Assembly (NCBI GenBank): GCA_036389675.1
Contig: DASVWI010000008.1
Coordinates: 317,228-381,227 of the forward strand
DNA from: DASQYE01 sp036389675
GTDB taxonomy: Bacteria > Acidobacteriota > Blastocatellia > Pyrinomonadales > Pyrinomonadaceae
DNA: 64,000 bases
Reading direction: 5' to 3'
In this document: positions 48,130-55,896 of the stretch, one piece after another
How the letters are laid out: every line of letters begins with the position of its first letter
Position numbering within the stretch: position 1 is the stretch's first letter
Program-made: the position numbers and the translations under genes
Notes under the pieces: model-generated
Databases searched by the model: none
What the model saw: only the letters and a program-made list of their open reading frames with translations
Told to the model about the DNA's origin: nothing

Positions 48130-49428
48130 TCATTCCGATGTGCTCTTCTCGTTCTTTATTTTGTACGGCTCGCGCAGGCCACGCTTGGCCTGCTCGTGCG
48201 AATTCTCGACGGCTGGTCTCTGGAGGACCGACCGATACTGTATCAACGCTTCGTTTCGCTTGCCGGCGAGGTCAAGGGACTGAGCGGCGCGCAGGCGTGC
48301 GAGGGTGGCAAGGGTCGGCTCGCCGCCATTGACGGCTGCGGCGGCGAGAAACTCTTTCGCCGCGATGTCGAATCGCGCGGCGGCGAACAGAGCATCGCCG
48401 TAGCGGTAATGAATCAGATCCATCGAGCGCGCGGCAACTTCGCGGACAGAGCGGTCTTGCAGCAGCGCTTCATAGATCGCCAGGGCTTCGCGCTCGGCGC
48501 TCGATGCGGCGGTGCTGTTTCCACTCTGGCGATCAAGTGCAGCCTGCGCGAGCAGGGCGTCCGCCGTTTCCAGCCTGTACAGATAATTGCGCGGGTACTT
48601 CGCGCCCAGCTCTCGCGAGATGGCGAGCGATTCAGTGTAGCGCTTCTCGCGCTTGTAGAGCACGAGCAGCAGGGACTTCGCATCGTCGCGCGCAAAGCGC
48701 CCTTCCTTCGCCACACGCTCAAGTGTGAGCAGCCCGCGCTTCTTAGAGCCGCGCACGCCGCCTATGCTCGCCAGCAGCTTGATCGGCAGCGGCAGAGTCC
48801 CCGCCACGTAGTCGTACAAGCCAATGGTCAGCTCCGCGTCCCTGTAGGTGGGATCGAGCTTGATGACATCGCGGTGACGGTCGACGCTGCTCGAGCCGTC
48901 GCGCAGCGCCGACATAAAGCTGCGCTGGACGGCAGCCGAGAAAGCAGCCTTTAACCCTTCGGTCGCGCCCAGAAAATAGAGCGCCTCCACGTCGCTCGGA
49001 TTCGCTTTCAGGCGCGCCTTCGCCAGCATCGTAGCCTGACGCGTCAGCTCGCGAAACTGCTCGACCGTGCGCGGGTCGACCGCATCTTCCGTCTTGTTGT
49101 TGTAGAAAGACTCTGAGCTGTAGAGCGAGGATTGCAGGCGGCGCGACTCGTTGAGGGTCTGTGTCCAGAGCGTGGCGGCGAGAAACTGCGGGCCAGCCGG
49201 ATGCTCCGGGTAGAGCCGCACGATCTCTTTAAACTGGCGGCGTGCCCCCTCATAATCCAGATTGTAGAGCGCCTCGAACCCGGCGGCTCGCAACTCGTCC
49301 ATGCGTGCCCGCCCCGCCTCATCCGTCGTCTTAACGGCCATTTGCGGCTGCTGCTGCGCGAAAGCCGTCAACGAAACGACGACGAGCAGCAGCATCATCA
49401 GGGTGGCCGTGTATCTTCCTAATCTCAT
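48130..49428 (-). CDS. Exported tetratricopeptide-like protein
   Basis: From ATG 49428 (432 residues) with a signal peptide (ATLMMLLLVVVSLTAFA, mature at QQQP). The protein consists of helical hairpins of TPR type, such as AGFEALYNLDYEGARRQFKEIVRLYPEHP and FGDALFAAARFDIAAKEFLAAA-like units, with an insert rich in polar residues. TPR proteins are scaffolds in the periplasm. It overlaps the downstream phosphodiesterase start by ATGA if the longer frame of that gene is used, so they are likely one operon. A TTG 49449 start is also open but has no signal. Confidence 0.75.
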   Translation of the reverse strand: MRLGRYTATLMMLLLVVVSLTAFAQQQPQMAVKTTDEAGRARMDELRAAGFEALYNLDYEGARRQFKEIVRLYPEHPAGPQFLAATLWTQTLNESRRLQSSLYSSESFYNNKTEDAVDPRTVEQFRELTRQATMLAKARLKANPSDVEALYFLGATEGLKAAFSAAVQRSFMSALRDGSSSVDRHRDVIKLDPTYRDAELTIGLYDYVAGTLPLPIKLLASIGGVRGSKKRGLLTLERVAKEGRFARDDAKSLLLVLYKREKRYTESLAISRELGAKYPRNYLYRLETADALLAQAALDRQSGNSTAASSAEREALAIYEALLQDRSVREVAARSMDLIHYRYGDALFAAARFDIAAKEFLAAAAVNGGEPTLATLARLRAAQSLDLAGKRNEALIQYRSVLQRPAVENSHEQAKRGLREPYKIKNEKSTSE

Positions 49429-49459
49429 ACCTAAAAAAAACCTCCGCAATCATTCGATT

Positions 49460-49795
49460 TTATATTCGGGCGGCAGCCAGGGCCGCGCCCACTCTCCACG
49501 CGACGATCAGGTTGATGACAAAGCCCGTCGCGTACCAGACGGCGCGCGCCGCCTCGTCACTCCACATCAAGGCGCGGGCGCACAGGAAAGCGATTGCCGC
49601 GAAAAAGATTCCCGGCAGCATCAGGGTGAAGCCGATGGAATCGAGCATATAAGACGAGTCGGCCACGCCCACGTGTTGCCCGCCAAGCGGATTGTGCGCG
49701 TGTGCCGTGGCATAAAAGCAGACGAGCCCGGCAGCGTTCAGCGCCGCCGCCAAAAGCACCCATCTGCGTATCACTCTCGTTCGATTAATCATCAT
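49460..49795 (-). CDS. Small membrane protein of unknown function
   Basis: A 111-residue protein with three hydrophobic segments: WVLLAAALNAAGLVCFYATA, the central FTLMLPGIFFAAIAFLCARAL and the C-terminal VWYATGFVINLIVAWRVGAA. It starts four bases inside the thrC stop (ATGA overlap), indicating translational coupling. No family recognised. Confidence 0.65.
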   Translation of the reverse strand: MMINRTRVIRRWVLLAAALNAAGLVCFYATAHAHNPLGGQHVGVADSSYMLDSIGFTLMLPGIFFAAIAFLCARALMWSDEAARAVWYATGFVINLIVAWRVGAALAAARI

Positions 49796-50964
49796 GCTTC
49801 GGGAAAGCTCTCAAGGTACTTGACGCCCGCGCCCGTATTGAACAGCACGATGCGCTCGGTGCGATCAACCTCGCCGCGCTCGACGAGCTTTCTCAGCGCG
49901 GGCAGGCACGCCGCCCCCTCTGGCGCGCAAAACAGTCCCTCGCTTGCGCCTATCTCTGCGACCGCCGCGATCAACTCTTCATCAGTTACGCTGATGGCCG
50001 TCCCCCCGGATTCGCGCAGCGCGTCCAGAATCAGGAAATCCCCTATAGCGCGCGGGACGCGAAGGCCGGAGGCGACCGTCGCGGCGTTCTCGAATTCAGC
50101 CGCCTCGCGCTTCCCTTCCTCGAAGGCGCGGACGATGGGCGCGCACCCTGCGGCCTGCACCGTCACCATGCGCGGGCGCTTGCTCCCGATCCAGCCCATC
50201 GTTTCCATCTCGTCGAAAGCCTTCCACATCCCGATCAACCCCGTGCCGCCCCCCGTCGGGTAGATGATCACGTCCGGCAGCGTCCAGCCGAGCTGCTCGG
50301 CCACCTCGTAGCCGAGCGTCTTCTTGCCTTCAACGCGATAGGGCTCTTTCAAGGTAGAGACATCGAACCAGCCTTCGGCGTCCTTGCGCCGCGCGACTTC
50401 CGCGCCGCAGTCCGTGATCAGGCCGTCAATCAACTGGACGTGCGCGCCCGTCTGCCGGCATTCGATGATATTGGCGCGGGGCGTGTCTTTCGGCATAAAG
50501 ATATGAGCTTCGAGCCCTGCGCGCGCCGCATAGGCCGCGAGCGCGCCCGCCGCATTTCCCGCCGAGGGCACGGCGAGCCGCCTCGCGCCCAGCTCTTTAG
50601 CCATCGAGACCGCCGTCGTCATCCCGCGCGCCTTAAAGCTCTGCGTCGGGTTGAGCGACTCGTCCTTGATGAAAAGCTCTTGCCCGAACCCTAAGCGCGC
50701 GGCCAATCGCTCGGCCCGCAGGAGCGGCGTCCAGCCCTCGCCGAGCGAGACCCTGTTCTCCTCACGCTCGACGGGCAGCACCTCCCTGTAGCGCCAAAGG
50801 TCTGCCCGCCTGCCTGCCAGAGATTCTTTTGTCAAACTGTGCCCGGCCCGTTCAAGGTCATAGTGAACCAGAAGCGGCTTAGCACACTTGCCGCAAAGAT
50901 TTTGCAACTGCCGTGCCTCGTGGCTAAGCCCGCACGCGGCGCATTCCAGATGTGTCACGTTCAT
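49792..50964 (-). CDS. thrC: Threonine synthase
   Basis: A PLP enzyme converting O-phosphohomoserine to threonine. The 390-residue protein has a zinc-ribbon-like N-terminus (Cys8, Cys11, Cys24, Cys27), the PLP-lysine motif NPTQSFKARGMTTAVSMAKE with Lys111, the AGNAAGALAAYAARAG segment and the phosphate loop YPTGGGTGLIG. Length is normal. The zinc-ribbon form is common in this family. The downstream small membrane gene overlaps its stop. Confidence 0.92.
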   Translation of the reverse strand: MNVTHLECAACGLSHEARQLQNLCGKCAKPLLVHYDLERAGHSLTKESLAGRRADLWRYREVLPVEREENRVSLGEGWTPLLRAERLAARLGFGQELFIKDESLNPTQSFKARGMTTAVSMAKELGARRLAVPSAGNAAGALAAYAARAGLEAHIFMPKDTPRANIIECRQTGAHVQLIDGLITDCGAEVARRKDAEGWFDVSTLKEPYRVEGKKTLGYEVAEQLGWTLPDVIIYPTGGGTGLIGMWKAFDEMETMGWIGSKRPRMVTVQAAGCAPIVRAFEEGKREAAEFENAATVASGLRVPRAIGDFLILDALRESGGTAISVTDEELIAAVAEIGASEGLFCAPEGAACLPALRKLVERGEVDRTERIVLFNTGAGVKYLESFPEA

Positions 50965-51124
50965 TTTCGGAATCTTCCTTTCAACCCTTTATTAAGGCGC
51001 GTCGAGCGTTCATTTCGCACCGCAAAACCGTAAACGGCCTCGACCTTCGATCATAATTACATCATACCCGCTTCCCACATAGTTCCGTCAGGTGGAGCGA
51101 TCATACGGCACTGTGAAGAACAGT

Positions 51125-51200
51125 AGGTCAGTACCGCCTGCGGTAGCGTGCGGGTACTCAACATTGCAGACCCGCCCGCTACCGCAGGCGGTACTGACCT
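51125..51200. repeat. 31-bp inverted repeat element, copy D2
   Basis: Same 76-bp design as 38054-38129; one mismatch in the left arm, and the 14-nt loop matches the reverse complement of the D1 loop at 10 positions, so the element is inserted in the opposite orientation. A short partial copy of the arm end (GTGCTGACCTG) follows. In the 346-nt gap between thrC and the HAD gene I see this and a heptamer tract, nothing else coding. Confidence 0.93.
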
Positions 51201-51270
51201 GTGCTGACCTGAACCTGCATCCCCTCGCGAGTTGACCCTTCGCTGGCCCTAAACGGCCATAGTGCCTTCC

Positions 51271-51310
51271 GGCTTTTACTTTTTCCCCTTTTCCTTTTAC
51301 CTTTTGTCCT
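51271..51310. repeat. CTTTTAC/CTTTTCC heptamer tract (family E)
   Basis: Five or so 7-bp units of the CTTTTAC type in direct tandem immediately before the HAD start codon, so it also includes the translation-initiation region. No inverted arm recognised. Confidence 0.55.
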
Positions 51311-52204
51311 ATGCCTATACGCTTACTGGCCCTCGACATGGACGGGACGCTGCTCAATTCGCGCGGGGAGATTTCGCCGCGCAACGTTCAGGCCCTCAGA
51401 CTGGCGCGCGAGCAGGGCGTGCGCGTGGCGCTCGTCACGGGCCGCCGCTTCCGCGATGCGCGCCCGCTGGCCCTTGAGCTTGGGCTGGACGTGCCCGTCA
51501 TCTCGCACAACGGCGCGCTCACCAAGCACGCTCGCACGCTTGAGACCGTCGCGGCCATTCTCCTGCCCCTGGAAGCCGCGCAGGCCGTGCTGCGTACGGG
51601 TCGCGCACTTGACCTGGACGCGATGGTCAGCGACGACCACGAGGGACTGGGCGCGCTGCTCTACGACCGCATCAGCGAAGGCAACACGGCGCTTGAGAAG
51701 TACATTGCGTGGTCGCGCCGCATTCACGGCGATGAGGCAGAGGACTCCGTCAGGCGCGTGCCCTCGCTTGAAGAGTATCTTGATCACGCGCCCGTGCATA
51801 TCGCGTTTTCGGGAAGCTGCGCGCGGATGGAGGAGTTGGACGCGGCATTGAAACGCGAGCATGGAGCGGCGATCAAGGCCTTCGCCACCATGTACCCCAA
51901 ACACGACTTCGCGCTTATCGATGTTGTCAGCCCGCAGGCGTCGAAGGGTAAGGGCGTCGCGGCTGCCGCCGCCGAGCTTGGCCTCAAGCGTGAAGAGGTG
52001 ATGGCCGTCGGCGATAATCTTAACGACCTTGAGATGCTTCATTACGCCGGCACGAGCGTCGTCATGGGCAACGCGCAGGCGGCGCTGCACGAGGTGGATA
52101 GATTTCATCGGACGGCGACCAACGACGAAGACGGAGTCGCGCTGGCAGTCGAGCAGTTTATTTTAGAAGGGACGCCCCGCGAGTCCTTAATCAGTAGTCA
52201 GTAA
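51311..52204 (+). CDS. HAD-superfamily Cof-type hydrolase
   Basis: A 297-residue phosphatase of the Cof/YbiV branch (HAD subfamily IIB): motif I LLALDMDGTLLNS (Asp9, Asp11), motif II VTGRRF, cap domain, then SKGKGVAAAAAELGLKREEVMAVGDNLNDLEML with the catalytic Lys and GDNxND acidic motif. Substrates of this class are sugar phosphates and FMN-like molecules. The terminal residues Ser-Leu-Ile-Ser-Ser-Gln and the stop come from the TCAGTAG heptamer at 52189. The ATG follows a heptamer tract with no clear ribosome site. Confidence 0.9.
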   Translation: MPIRLLALDMDGTLLNSRGEISPRNVQALRLAREQGVRVALVTGRRFRDARPLALELGLDVPVISHNGALTKHARTLETVAAILLPLEAAQAVLRTGRALDLDAMVSDDHEGLGALLYDRISEGNTALEKYIAWSRRIHGDEAEDSVRRVPSLEEYLDHAPVHIAFSGSCARMEELDAALKREHGAAIKAFATMYPKHDFALIDVVSPQASKGKGVAAAAAELGLKREEVMAVGDNLNDLEMLHYAGTSVVMGNAQAALHEVDRFHRTATNDEDGVALAVEQFILEGTPRESLISSQ

Positions 52205-52229
52205 AATCATCTGGCTGGCTACTGACAAC
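52189..52229. repeat. TCAGTAG heptamer inverted repeat, copy C3
   Basis: TCAGTAGTCAGTA on the left, GCTACTGACA on the right, short loop. It encodes the last residues and stop of the HAD gene and lies upstream of the cyclophilin gene. Confidence 0.65.
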
Positions 52230-52251
52230 TTTCACCTGAGGAGAGACGATC

Positions 52252-52734
52252 ATGGCAAACCGCACCGCAGTCATTCAAACCAACAAGGGCACGATCCGCT
52301 TCGAGCTGCTCGAAGACGAAGCGCCGAAGACGACCGAGAACTTTCGCCTGCTCGCCGAAAAGGGCTATTACGACGGCGTGATTTTTCACCGTGTCATCAA
52401 GGGCTTTATGATTCAGGGCGGCGATCCGACCGGCACTGGTCGCGGCGGCGCTTCGGCCTGGGGCGGGCGCTTTAACGACGAGATTAATCGTGCCTCTCCC
52501 GTCTACCAGCGCGGCTATAAAGCGGGCACGGTCGCGATGGCAAACGCCGGGCCGAACACCAACGGCTCGCAGTTCTTCATCATGCACGTTGATTACGGGC
52601 TGCCCCCGAGCTACACCATTTTCGGTCGCGTCACCGAAGGGCAGGACGTTGTAGACGCTATCGCCGCCAGCGAAACAGACCGCAGCGACAAGCCCATCTC
52701 GCCCGTCACCATGGAAAAAGTGACAATAGAATAA
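52252..52734 (+). CDS. Cyclophilin-type peptidylprolyl isomerase
   Basis: A 160-residue cytoplasmic cyclophilin: KTTENFRLLAEKGYYDGVIFHRVIKGFMIQGGDPTGTGRGG is the diagnostic block with the catalytic Arg (FHRV), and GTVAMANAGPNTNGSQFFI binds substrate. There is no signal peptide, so it acts in the cytoplasm. A GAGGAGAGACGATC ribosome site precedes the ATG. It ends in a GTGACGA hairpin shared with the convergent thiD gene. Confidence 0.95.
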   Translation: MANRTAVIQTNKGTIRFELLEDEAPKTTENFRLLAEKGYYDGVIFHRVIKGFMIQGGDPTGTGRGGASAWGGRFNDEINRASPVYQRGYKAGTVAMANAGPNTNGSQFFIMHVDYGLPPSYTIFGRVTEGQDVVDAIAASETDRSDKPISPVTMEKVTIE

Positions 52735-52736
52735 CG

Positions 52737-52809
52737 ATGAGTGACGAGTGACGAGTTAAAAACCTGATGCTTCCGTTCCTGCTCGTCACTCGTTACTGGT
52801 CACTGTTTT
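52737..52809. repeat. GTGACGA heptamer hairpin, copy B2
   Basis: Left GAGTGACGAGTGACGAGTTA and right CGTCACTCGTTACTGGTCAC. It separates two convergent genes and supplies the last residues and stop codon of thiD on the minus strand. A TTTTT follows the right arm. Confidence 0.85.
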
Positions 52810-53595
52810 TCCGATTGGCCCATGACCGTGGCCGATGTCCGGGGCATGGCGTATGGCCTCTGTGACGAAGCGTTTGGCCGCGCCGACGGATTCTTCCAGA
52901 TTCGTCCCGCGCCCAAGGCAGGCGGCGATGGCGGCGGCCAGCGTGCAGCCCGTGCCGTGCGTGCTCGTCGTCTCTATACGCTCCCCACGAAAGAGGGTCA
53001 CGCGTCCGTCTTCGTCCAGCAAATCCAGCGCATCTCCCTTGAGATGGCCGCCCTTGACGAGCACGGCGCGTGCCCCCATTTCGCGCATGATGCGAGCGGC
53101 GCGGCGCATCCCTTCTTCGTCCACGATCTGCAAGCCCGTGATGCGCTCGGCCTCAGGGATGTTTGGCGTCAGGATGCGAGCGAGCGGCAGCAGTTCCGTC
53201 CTGAGCGCCGTGAGCGCATCGTCGTCTATCAAATCGAAGCCGGAGGTGGAGCGCACGACGGGGTCTACGACGGGCGCGGGCAGGGCCTCTTCGCGAAACA
53301 GTCGCGCCACTTCCATTATGACTTCGCGCGTCGGCAGCATGCCGGTCTTGGCGCACGCCACACGGAAATCCTCTACGACCGGCAAGACCTGCGCGCGCAC
53401 GGCCTCTGCCGTCTGATGCACTGCGCCGAACACGCCCATCGTATTCTGAAAGGTGAGCGACGTGACCGCCGCTGTCGCAAAGCATCCGAACGCCGTGAAC
53501 GTCTTGATGTCTGCGACCACGCCCGCGCCCCCCGACGGATCAAAGCCCGCGATGGTGAGCGCAACCCTTGGCGCATACGCTTTATCTATGCTCAT
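52786..53595 (-). CDS. thiD: Hydroxymethylpyrimidine/phosphomethylpyrimidine kinase
   Basis: Phosphorylates HMP twice in thiamine synthesis. The 269-residue ribokinase-like enzyme has LTIAGFDPSGGAGVVADIKTF, TAVTSLTFQNTMGV, KTGMLP and the ATP/catalytic motif ETTSTHGTGCTLAAAIAACL with the catalytic Asp/Cys-region. Length is standard. The last residues Thr-Val-Thr-Ser-Asn-Glu are encoded by the GTGACGA hairpin. No other thi gene is adjacent. Confidence 0.93.
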   Translation of the reverse strand: MSIDKAYAPRVALTIAGFDPSGGAGVVADIKTFTAFGCFATAAVTSLTFQNTMGVFGAVHQTAEAVRAQVLPVVEDFRVACAKTGMLPTREVIMEVARLFREEALPAPVVDPVVRSTSGFDLIDDDALTALRTELLPLARILTPNIPEAERITGLQIVDEEGMRRAARIMREMGARAVLVKGGHLKGDALDLLDEDGRVTLFRGERIETTSTHGTGCTLAAAIAACLGRGTNLEESVGAAKRFVTEAIRHAPDIGHGHGPIGKTVTSNE

Positions 53596-53709
53596 AGGTT
53601 AACTATACTGCTGTTACCAGTCGTGTGATACTGCCCGAACCTGTCACACAAGCATTGGCTGGCGGCATAATGTAAATTATTTCCACAGATCACGATCAGG
53701 AGACAATCA

Positions 53710-55401
53710 ATGAAACAAGAGTGGCGGCGAAACGCTTTGTGGCGTCAATTATCTGTGGCGCTGCTTTCCATGGCCCTTCTCACCCCGTCCGTTCTGGGCT
53801 GGCAGCAACAGGCCGCGGTCGCACCCGCTTCGGCGACAACACTTTCTACAGCCGAACGCGAGCTGGGCGCAAGCGTCAAGGTCGAGACGATCAAAGAAGT
53901 CGTCGCGGCCCTTTCCGCCGACGAGATGCAGGGACGCGGAACCATGCAGCCCGGCGGCGACAAGGCGGCAAACTATATCGCAGACCGTTTCAGCAAGGTC
54001 GGCCTCAAGCCTCTCGGCAACAAAAACTCTTACCTGCAACCCATCAATTTCAGAGAGATGGTCTTCACACCCGAAACGAGTTTCAAGGTCGGCGACGACA
54101 TGCTCAAGGCGGGCACGGACTTCTTCGTCTCTCCGCCCTACAGCGGCGACAAGACGGTCAGCGGCGATCTCGTCTTCATAGCTTACGGCTTAGTTTCCAG
54201 TGTGCCCAAGCGTAATGATCTGGCCGGAATTGATGTCAGAGGGAAAATCGTAGTCATGATTGCAGGGCCGCCCAAGAGCGTTGACAAAGCATCATGGAAT
54301 AAAGCCGAGGCGCAGATAAATATTCTGCGCGGGCTGGTCAGGCAAGGCGCGGCGGGTCTCGTCTTCGTCAGCAACGGCACGGAGGAGCACCCTTACGCGG
54401 AGATGGCCGACTACATGACACGCCGCCAGATAGAGCTGGCCGATGGAGAGGAGATAGACCTCTCCTTCCTTCCTCCATTCGTCAACGTCAGCAACGGGGC
54501 AGCCGAAAAGATGTTCGCCTCATCCGGCAAGAGCTTCGCACAGGCGCTCACGCAGGCCGAGAGCGACAGCTTTACCCCCTTCAGCCTGAAAAAGTCCGCG
54601 AAGATTAACGTCAAGGTTAAAAAGACCAAGGGAACCGGCAACAACGTCGTAGGGCTCTTAGAAGGCTCAGACCCCAAGCTCAAAGCTGAGGCCGTCGTCT
54701 TCACGGCTCACTACGACGCGTACGGAGTCGGCGCTGAAGGACGCATCTATCATGGAGCGGCGGACAATGCGCTCGGCGTGGGAGAACTCATCGCTATCGC
54801 GGAGGCTTTCTCTAAATCACCCGTGCCCCCTCGCCGCTCGCTCATCTTTCTAGCGCTGACGGGCGAAGAGTACGGCGGCTACGGCGCGCAGCACTGGGTC
54901 AGCAATCCCACGTGGAAGATCAAGCAGGTGGCGGCTGATCTCAATTTCGATGGCATGGGGACTGAGGTTTATGGCCCTGTCAAAACCATCGTTGGCTTCG
55001 GCGCGGAACATTCCAATCTGGGTGCTATGCTGAGCGATGTGGCGACGGCCCACGGTCTTAAAGTCATACCAGACCCGATGCCCGATGAAAAGGCTTTTTA
55101 CCGCTCTGACCACTACCTTTTCGTCAAAAAGGGGGTTCCAGCGCTGATGCTGCTCGGAGCGCCCGAAGGCGAGACCTCGGCATGGGTCGAGCGAATGAAA
55201 AAGTGGGAGAAGACGGATTACCACCAGCCGACCGATATCATCCGTCCTGACTGGAACTGGGAAGGGGCACGCATGATGGCCGTGACAGGCGTAGTTCTGG
55301 GCCTGCGGGTAGCCAACAGCGACCAGATGCCAGCATGGCTCTCAAGCTCGCCCTTCAATCGTGAGCGAGGGACGAACGAGCCCCCGCCTCCCGAGCCATA
55401 A
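53710..55401 (+). CDS. Exported M28-family zinc aminopeptidase with PA domain
   Basis: A 563-residue protein with a signal peptide (LSVALLSMALLTPSVLGW). A protease-associated domain lies around residues 145-300 (GLVFVSNG region), and the M28 metal ligands are visible: HYDAYGV (His), AADNALGVGEL (Asp), TGEEYGGYG (Glu-Glu), LNFDGMG (Asp) and SDHYLF (His). All five ligands are present. A terminator follows. It probably releases N-terminal amino acids from peptides outside the cytoplasm. Confidence 0.92.
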   Translation: MKQEWRRNALWRQLSVALLSMALLTPSVLGWQQQAAVAPASATTLSTAERELGASVKVETIKEVVAALSADEMQGRGTMQPGGDKAANYIADRFSKVGLKPLGNKNSYLQPINFREMVFTPETSFKVGDDMLKAGTDFFVSPPYSGDKTVSGDLVFIAYGLVSSVPKRNDLAGIDVRGKIVVMIAGPPKSVDKASWNKAEAQINILRGLVRQGAAGLVFVSNGTEEHPYAEMADYMTRRQIELADGEEIDLSFLPPFVNVSNGAAEKMFASSGKSFAQALTQAESDSFTPFSLKKSAKINVKVKKTKGTGNNVVGLLEGSDPKLKAEAVVFTAHYDAYGVGAEGRIYHGAADNALGVGELIAIAEAFSKSPVPPRRSLIFLALTGEEYGGYGAQHWVSNPTWKIKQVAADLNFDGMGTEVYGPVKTIVGFGAEHSNLGAMLSDVATAHGLKVIPDPMPDEKAFYRSDHYLFVKKGVPALMLLGAPEGETSAWVERMKKWEKTDYHQPTDIIRPDWNWEGARMMAVTGVVLGLRVANSDQMPAWLSSSPFNRERGTNEPPPPEP

Positions 55402-55458
55402 TCGCGCAAACGCCCAGCCTTTATCTCAAACCATTGAGATAAAACAGCTTACCTTGAC

Positions 55459-55494
55459 GGGAGGCGATGAGACTGATCTTATCGCCTCCCTTTT
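55459..55494 (+). terminator. Intrinsic terminator after the M28 peptidase gene
   Basis: GGGAGGCGAT (55459-55468) pairs perfectly with ATCGCCTCCC (55481-55490), followed by TTTT. Confidence 0.92.
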
Positions 55495-55582
55495 CTGTAT
55501 TCGCCTGCCGCTCAAAACAGCCTTAAAATCCGCCCAAACCACAAAGGCGAGTAATTTTTAACTTCCAGCCGCGATTATTTCA

Positions 55583-55611
55583 TTGATGTTTGTAATTGTT
55601 TTTGGTATAAC
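55583..55611 (+). promoter_or_regulatory. Sigma-70-type promoter of the subtilase gene
   Basis: TTGATG (55583-55588), 17-bp spacer, TATAAC (55606-55611), in an AT-rich stretch. It implies a leader of about 280 nt before the subtilase ATG. In the remaining gap (55495-55582) I see nothing. Confidence 0.6.
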
Positions 55612-55746
55612 AAACAAAGCAAACATCCCCCGACCCCCATTGAAATATTGTGATTTGTTAACGGCTGGATAACCGAGGCTGTCGTAGCGTGAGTTTTCGG
55701 CGTGACGATTAAGCTTCAGGCATATGTAGCTTTGACGGCGAGATGA

Positions 55747-55804
55747 CAGGCAAAAGCACTAAAGCCCGCCACAAGTCCCTGCCTGCAAAGTTGCCGTGAG
55801 GCAA
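55747..55804 (+). ncRNA. Candidate structured leader RNA upstream of the subtilase
   Basis: CAGGCA (55747-55752) pairs with TGCCTG (55780-55785); directly after it TTGCC-GTGA-GGCAA (55791-55804) forms a stem capped by a GNRA-type tetraloop. A GNRA hairpin inside a long 5' leader is typical of structured regulators. It does not fit the c-di-GMP-I consensus in detail. The class is unknown. Confidence 0.35.
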
Positions 55805-55896
55805 GTTATCAAAGGATCAAAGCCAACTGTTTAGCTTTTTGCGAGCGATGCCGCATCACGTAAAAGGCTGGCGTCAGTTTGATGAGGAGTAAATAT

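Noticed and set aside
55747..55804. c-di-GMP-I (GEMM) riboswitch
   Set aside because: Words such as GACAGGCAAA and GCAAAG recall the class, but the order of the GNRA stem and the GGACGCAAAGCC core does not match.
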